DNA from: Coemansia sp. RSA 922
Taxonomy: Eukaryota > Kickxellomycota > Kickxellomycetes > Kickxellales > Kickxellaceae
Length of the DNA: 10,300 nt
Direction: 5' to 3'
NCBI GenBank assembly: GCA_027577415.1
Contig: JANBQS010000933.1
Coordinates: forward strand, 1-10,300
The translations under genes were made by a program, and so were the position numbers. Of the stretch, positions 6,481 to 10,300 are shown one piece after another. The notes under the pieces are model-generated. The model saw only the letters and a program-made list of their open reading frames with translations, was not told the DNA's origin and did not search any database. Numbering within the stretch: position 1 is the first letter of the stretch; each line of letters starts with the position of its first letter.

Positions 6481-6809
6481 CTAGCTAGTGCGAAGTAGCA
6501 GAATCGTTAAACACACAAACAACAACCTCTGCTGTAACAAAAAGGTTCGCCTCAGCACAGGTGGTTGCTATAACATATTGTTGACGAGGTGAAGCCTACC
6601 AAATAACTAGTATCCTATGTCATTCGATGTTCTCAATCTTTGCTCCAAGTTTACCATATCAGCTCTCGGCTGTCCAGTTTTCTATATTCGGTTGGCAGCC
6701 TCGGCCTCCTTTTCAGCATACGGGATGGTAGATGCAAGGGGACAAATAGTGAATTTCTCGAATAACCTCTGTTTCAGCCATTATAAACTAATAACAAATA
6801 TATTACTTA
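6481..6809. other. Spacer between the array and the NRAMP gene, with possible remnant of a fifth unit
   Basis: The TGTAACAAAAAGGTT...GGTTGCTATAAC block (6533-6572) matches 2893-2937. Next, AACTAGTATCC...ATGTTCTCAATCTTT (6605-6641) resembles the ACTAGTAGCTC...ATGTTCTCAGACTTT stretch that directly follows the stops of B and D. No family ORF follows to the right before the NRAMP stop (6810), so a further member may have been lost. The rest is probably NRAMP 3' UTR; no clear AATAAA is seen on the minus strand. Confidence 0.35.
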
Positions 6810-8472
6810 TCAGTCTGTGCTGTCTAGTGCCAATACGCCCACAAAGAATAGATACAAGCCAAACGACGCATAGGCAAAACAAGCTGACAAGATACCACGA
6901 GCAGCGAGCATAAACACCAAAGGTAAAAGCAGATAGACGTTGAGCGCAATAATAGCAGCAGCCGTAGCCCACCCAAATGCGCGCCAATACTTGCTGGTAG
7001 CAAAATCGCTAGTCATAATAACATGGCTCTGCGCCAGCTTCAGTGTCGGAATCAAAGCAAACGGCAATGCCAGACTTTGCAGCACGTTGAGCCACTCATC
7101 GAGTTGATCCAAATACGACGTTGCCAGCACGCCAATGAGTATAGTCGGGACCAACGAGATAGACCGCGAGATAAACAGACGCAGCCACGGGCTTACACGC
7201 ATACGCATCATACCTTCCATCAGATACTGGCCAGCCATCGTACCTGTAGCAGTCGAGCTCTGACCCGAGGACAACAGACCGATTGCCCACAACAGAGGCC
7301 CGATATTGCCAAACGCCCCACGCAATAGCTCAGCGGCCTCAATGAGTCCAGGCAAATGCTCCTCAACCACGGTTCCTATGGCGGAGTTTCCACGGTCCAT
7401 GCTGTAGATGTCGGCGAACACGATGAGAATCGTGGCGTTGATAATAAACGAAAATAGCAAGGCTACGGCTGACTCGATCGTTGTGTAAAAGTTGGCCTCG
7501 CGGATACTAGCTTTGCGCACATCCTCGCCACGCTTGATGCGACGCGTGCCCACGAGTGCCGAGTGCAAAAAGAGGTTGTGCGGCATGATAACCGCTCCGA
7601 CGATACCCACAGCCTGCACAGTAGCGTTGGCAGGGATCCTAGGCACCAACAATCCGTCGATTATCTTGGCCACATCGGGCTTGGCCATCAGCACTTCGAC
7701 GCCAAAGCAAGCACACATGACAGCGATCATGGCCACAAACAGGGCCTCCACTTTCCGGGCGCCAAATCGCTGGATACCCAAGATAACGTAGCTAAGCAAG
7801 GCGGCAATCAAAATTCCCACCCAGATCTCGATACCAAACAATAGGTACAGGGCGATGGCAGTGCCAATGGCTTCTTGGATATCTGAACCGATAATAGCCA
7901 GCTCGCATATCAGCCACAGAGGAATTCGTATACCACGGCTGTACTTTTGCCGACAGTGTTGTGCGAGATTCTTGCCTGTGACTATGCCGATTCGTGCGGA
8001 CAGAGTTTGGATGTAAAGACCAATCGCGTGTGTCAGAAATAGCAGCCAGATCAGCTTGTACCCCGCCACGGCTCCACAATGAAGATCAGAACAGATATTT
8101 CCAGGGTCCACATACGCAATCGACCTATATGCTCAACAAAAGAGTATGACGGCGTTGGGGCGGTAGTTAGCAAACATAAACGACGGCAGTAGAGCGGAAA
8201 ACAGTATCAAAGTACAAAGTTACTTACATTGCGAACCCGGGTCCGGCGAACCGAAGAAGCTTGCGGAAGGAGAACATGTCCTCGCAGTCGCCCACGTCTA
8301 CCGATATGCCAATGTCATGGACCTCAAACTCTCGCTCAATGGCCAGGCCATAGTTGGTTGCGGTGGCAGGCTCACCGAGCAGTGGCGCCGCCTCTTCTGG
8401 CCGGTCAGCACATGCCTCAGTAACCACTGGCTTACTCACGCTCGGGCTGCTGCTGCCAGAGCTGGAAACCAT
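6810..8472 (-). CDS. NRAMP-family divalent metal transporter (519 aa, two exons)
   Basis: The exons are 8472-8228 and 8124-6810. Splicing rebuilds GPGFAMSIAYVDPGN across the junction, the NRAMP first-helix signature; the metal-binding Asp and Asn are residues 88 and 91. The TM6 signature GAVIMPHNLFLHSALVG carries the MPHN at 262-265, and its Met is the soft ligand typical of Mn/Fe transporters. GLLSSGQSSTATGTMAGQ (366-383) is the conserved loop and helix of the family. About 11-12 membrane helices run from residue 76 to the C-terminus, and the length is normal for fungal Smf-type proteins. The family imports Mn2+, Fe2+ and similar ions with protons. The roughly 75-residue cytosolic N-tail is Ser/Ala-rich and holds E-A-A-P-L-L (27-32), a match to the [DE]xxxL[LI] sorting signal, so an endosomal or vacuolar membrane is possible. 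The gene is intact; the exact metal and Smf subtype cannot be assigned. Confidence 0.95.
8125..8227 (-). other. Intron of the NRAMP gene (103 bp, phase 2)
   Basis: On the minus strand the donor is GTAAGT (8227-8222), a CTAAC branch point lies at 8170-8166 and the acceptor ATATAG ends at 8125. The junction creates Met82 (AT|G) within the first transmembrane helix. Confidence 0.92.
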
Positions 8473-8907
8473 TTATAATTTGTGTGAATTGCAAATTAGT
8501 ACAGAAAAAAAAATAAAAAGGGGAATAATGAAGTGTGGAGAAACTGGAAAGGATGCGTGGGGGGGAAGGAAGGGTCTTCTTAAAGGGATACTTTTCAAAG
8601 GCGCAATTGGGCGCAAGCGTGACAGTCATCGGAATTTAGCAAGCGCGCAAAGAGTCAGCAGAGCTCTCCAACGAAGCTTCCTTTGTATGCATGTTCCCTT
8701 GTCGTAGCTGGATTACATTTCTGATATTTTTTTATTGGGCGTGCAAGTGACCGCTATCTGATTAGCGTTTTCTACAGAGAAACACGGAAAAGGAACAGAT
8801 TGTGCCTGTTGTGCATAGCTGCTGCAGCTACTAACTTGATCCCCTTGTCTTGACAAGAGCAGCAAAGTCCGAGATACTTTGGGGAGTGAGGGGCGAAAAA
8901 CAGGAAA
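8473..8907. promoter_or_regulatory. Spacer: promoter of the NRAMP gene and 3' UTR of the RBM39-like gene
   Basis: No gene is seen. Just upstream of the NRAMP ATG there is an A-rich plus-strand tract (8503-8519), a T tract on the gene's strand. AATAAA on the minus strand at 8736-8731, about 172 nt past the stop of the RBM39-like gene, is a candidate poly(A) signal. That leaves roughly 260 bp for the NRAMP promoter and leader. No clear TATA box is seen. Confidence 0.4.
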
Positions 8908-10152
8908 TCACGAGGACTTCTCTGGATCCGGCTTTACCGTGGCTGGATTGACAGTGGTGGCAGGCGGAGGCAATTGCAAGAGCTGAGGCTCAGTAGTCTG
9001 TCCACTGAGACGGCGGGACTCTCTTTCTTCCTCAGACTTTCTGGCCATGCGTACGCGCAGCTTTGTCCCGAGCAGCGGCAGTCCGTTCATCTTGTCAACA
9101 GCAAAGCGCGCCGAAGAGGCCATGTCATACTTGACAAAGGCCGACCACTCGCTAGCGTCTATGTTGGAATCTGCCACGGGCTCCACATGGCAGTACTCGA
9201 CTTTGCCAAACAGGTCGAAAAATGCCTTCAAATCCTCAGGCTCGATGTCCACGGCAAGCTCCCTGGCAAACACGAGAGTGCTGCCAGATTTATCTGACGA
9301 GGCGCTCAACGGTGCTCCATCAGCGCTATACTGCTTCATGGTGGCCTGGCGGTTCTTCTGGGCCTCGGACGGCTGCACGATGATGGGGACATCCAAAAGC
9401 CGCTGGCCACTGAGGTCCACGGCCTTGATAGCCGAATCAATGGTATAGAACTCAATGTACGCCACGCCACGCGAGCGGCGCGACCCCTTGTCGGCAACAA
9501 TGTGTGCATCGCGCACGCGCCCCGCCCGACCGAAAAAGTCCACCAGGTCACTGCGCCGCAGACGCGCCGAGAGCTGCATAGCAAACACTGTGCGCAAGTC
9601 ACGCTCAGACTCGTCGACTTCAGGCGACGGAGACCTACGCCCGCCAGAGGCCCGCCGGTGGTAGCCACGCCCACCCGAGGGTGAGTGTGACCTGGAGTTC
9701 GAGCGCTGCCTGGCAGGCGAGCCGCGTCGTGACCCTCGACGCTCATAGCGTCTGTCATCGTCGTCGTAGCGGTGGCTGTCGTCGGCGTAGCGCCGCCCGC
9801 GGCTGTATCTGTCGTCTTCGTCAGCGTAGCGTCTGTTGCTGTAGTCGCGGCGAGAGCGACTGTGGCTGCGTCGGTGACTGCGAATCGACCGTGACCGCGA
9901 CTTGGCAGATGAGCCGCGCCGAGGCGACTTGCGGTTACTACGTGTGTCTCGGTCGTCCGAGTCACGGCTCCGTTTTGCAGTCGGCTTCTTTTCTTCTACA
10001 TGGTCAGTCACAATGGGTGTCGCACTGGCTGCGTCAGACTTTGTTTTTGTAGCCGTTGCATCAAGCATGGGCACATCTTGCGAACCGTACTCTTCTACCA
10101 TCTTGTCACCATGTACTTGTTGCACATCGGCAGTGCTGTTTTGCTCTGACAT
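8908..10152 (-). CDS. RBM39/Rsd1-like SR-type splicing factor with two RRMs (414 aa)
   Basis: The start is ATG 10152 (MSEQNSTADV...); the frame is open further upstream but includes the AT-rich promoter. Order: an acidic/Ala-rich N-tail (1-58); an Arg/Ser-rich domain with RS, SRS and RRY repeats and runs of Asp (about 59-180); RRM1 (about 187-261) with RNP2 TVFAMQL and RNP1 SRGVAYIEF; a linker ending in RRM1's characteristic VPIIVQPSEAQKNR; RRM2 (about 291-370), whose RNP1 is weak (EWSAFVKY); and a short Pro-rich tail. ERDLRTVFAMQLSARL and the VPIIVQ(A/P)S-A-KNR block are typical of RBM39 (CAPER-alpha) and fission yeast Rsd1, U2AF-related splicing factors. Those usually end with a third RRM-like UHM, which is absent here; no clear donor site for a further exon is visible near the stop. 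It is probably nuclear, acting in 3' splice-site selection. Confidence 0.87.
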   Translation of the reverse strand: MSEQNSTADVQQVHGDKMVEEYGSQDVPMLDATATKTKSDAASATPIVTDHVEEKKPTAKRSRDSDDRDTRSNRKSPRRGSSAKSRSRSIRSHRRSHSRSRRDYSNRRYADEDDRYSRGRRYADDSHRYDDDDRRYERRGSRRGSPARQRSNSRSHSPSGGRGYHRRASGGRRSPSPEVDESERDLRTVFAMQLSARLRRSDLVDFFGRAGRVRDAHIVADKGSRRSRGVAYIEFYTIDSAIKAVDLSGQRLLDVPIIVQPSEAQKNRQATMKQYSADGAPLSASSDKSGSTLVFARELAVDIEPEDLKAFFDLFGKVEYCHVEPVADSNIDASEWSAFVKYDMASSARFAVDKMNGLPLLGTKLRVRMARKSEEERESRRLSGQTTEPQLLQLPPPATTVNPATVKPDPEKSS

Positions 10153-10300
10153 CTTTTTGTGTGTGTTCCCTGAGTTAAGAATATGATGATAAAAAAAAAA
10201 GTGTGGAAAACTTTGCTTTCTATAAAAAAAAATCACGCATGTAGATCATAGAAAAAATCGACGCGTGGGACAAGTTATTGGACAGAAAAAAGGTCGGTCT
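10153..10300 (-). promoter_or_regulatory. Leader and proximal promoter of the RBM39-like gene
   Basis: This is AT-rich, with T tracts on the gene's strand (10189-10200, 10222-10231). TATAGAAAG on the minus strand (10224-10216) is a weak TATA-like site about 70 bp before the ATG. No other gene is seen up to the window edge. Confidence 0.35.

Noticed and set aside
6196..6498. A + strand 100-aa frame upstream of gene D.
   Set aside because: It lies wholly in the conserved promoter module, has low-complexity Lys-rich sequence, and is not kept in the matching regions of B or C.
9336..9965. A minus-strand 209-aa Thr/Ala-rich frame opposite the RS domain.
   Set aside because: It is an alternate-frame reading of the repetitive Arg/Ser codons of the RBM39-like gene.

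Overview
The window looks like nuclear DNA from a fungus, most plausibly an early-diverging (non-Dikarya) lineage; that last step is inference. The evidence is short introns (76, 100 and 103 bp) with GTAAGT/GTATGA donors, T-rich acceptors and near-perfect TACTAAC-type branch points, together with compact spacing and TATA-like promoters. The lysine-pathway enzyme at the left end is a fused LKR/saccharopine dehydrogenase like that of animals and plants, not the separate Lys1 and Lys9 of yeasts and moulds.

Layout. Bases 1-2129 (+) hold the 3' part of an alpha-aminoadipic semialdehyde synthase-like (AASS, LKR/SDH) gene with two introns; its 5' end lies outside the window. Bases 2178-6044 (-) hold a tandem array of four small genes (127, 149, 150 and 149 aa), called here A, B, C and D. 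They belong to one diverged family that I do not recognise. Each has a copy of a related upstream region: a TATA-like box about 100-111 bp before the ATG and several shared blocks further up. B and D are almost identical (147 of 149 residues) across the gene and its near flanks, while the rest of their promoters has diverged. That pattern suggests recent gene conversion or a local duplication. An unrelated coding-like fragment on the + strand (about 3900-4271) interrupts the array between B's promoter and the 3' end of C. Beyond D, sequence at 6500-6650 resembles the spacer found between other members and may be what remains of a lost fifth unit.

Bases 6810-8472 (-) hold a complete two-exon NRAMP divalent-metal transporter (519 aa). 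Bases 8908-10152 (-) hold an intact RBM39/Rsd1-like SR-type splicing factor (414 aa) with an RS domain and two RRMs but no C-terminal UHM. Bases 10153-10300 are its promoter side.

The three flanking genes are conserved housekeeping types with no evident functional link. The interesting part is the 4-kb array between them: a locally expanded, rearranged, TATA-driven family of small proteins without evident signal peptides. Its function cannot be read from the sequence.
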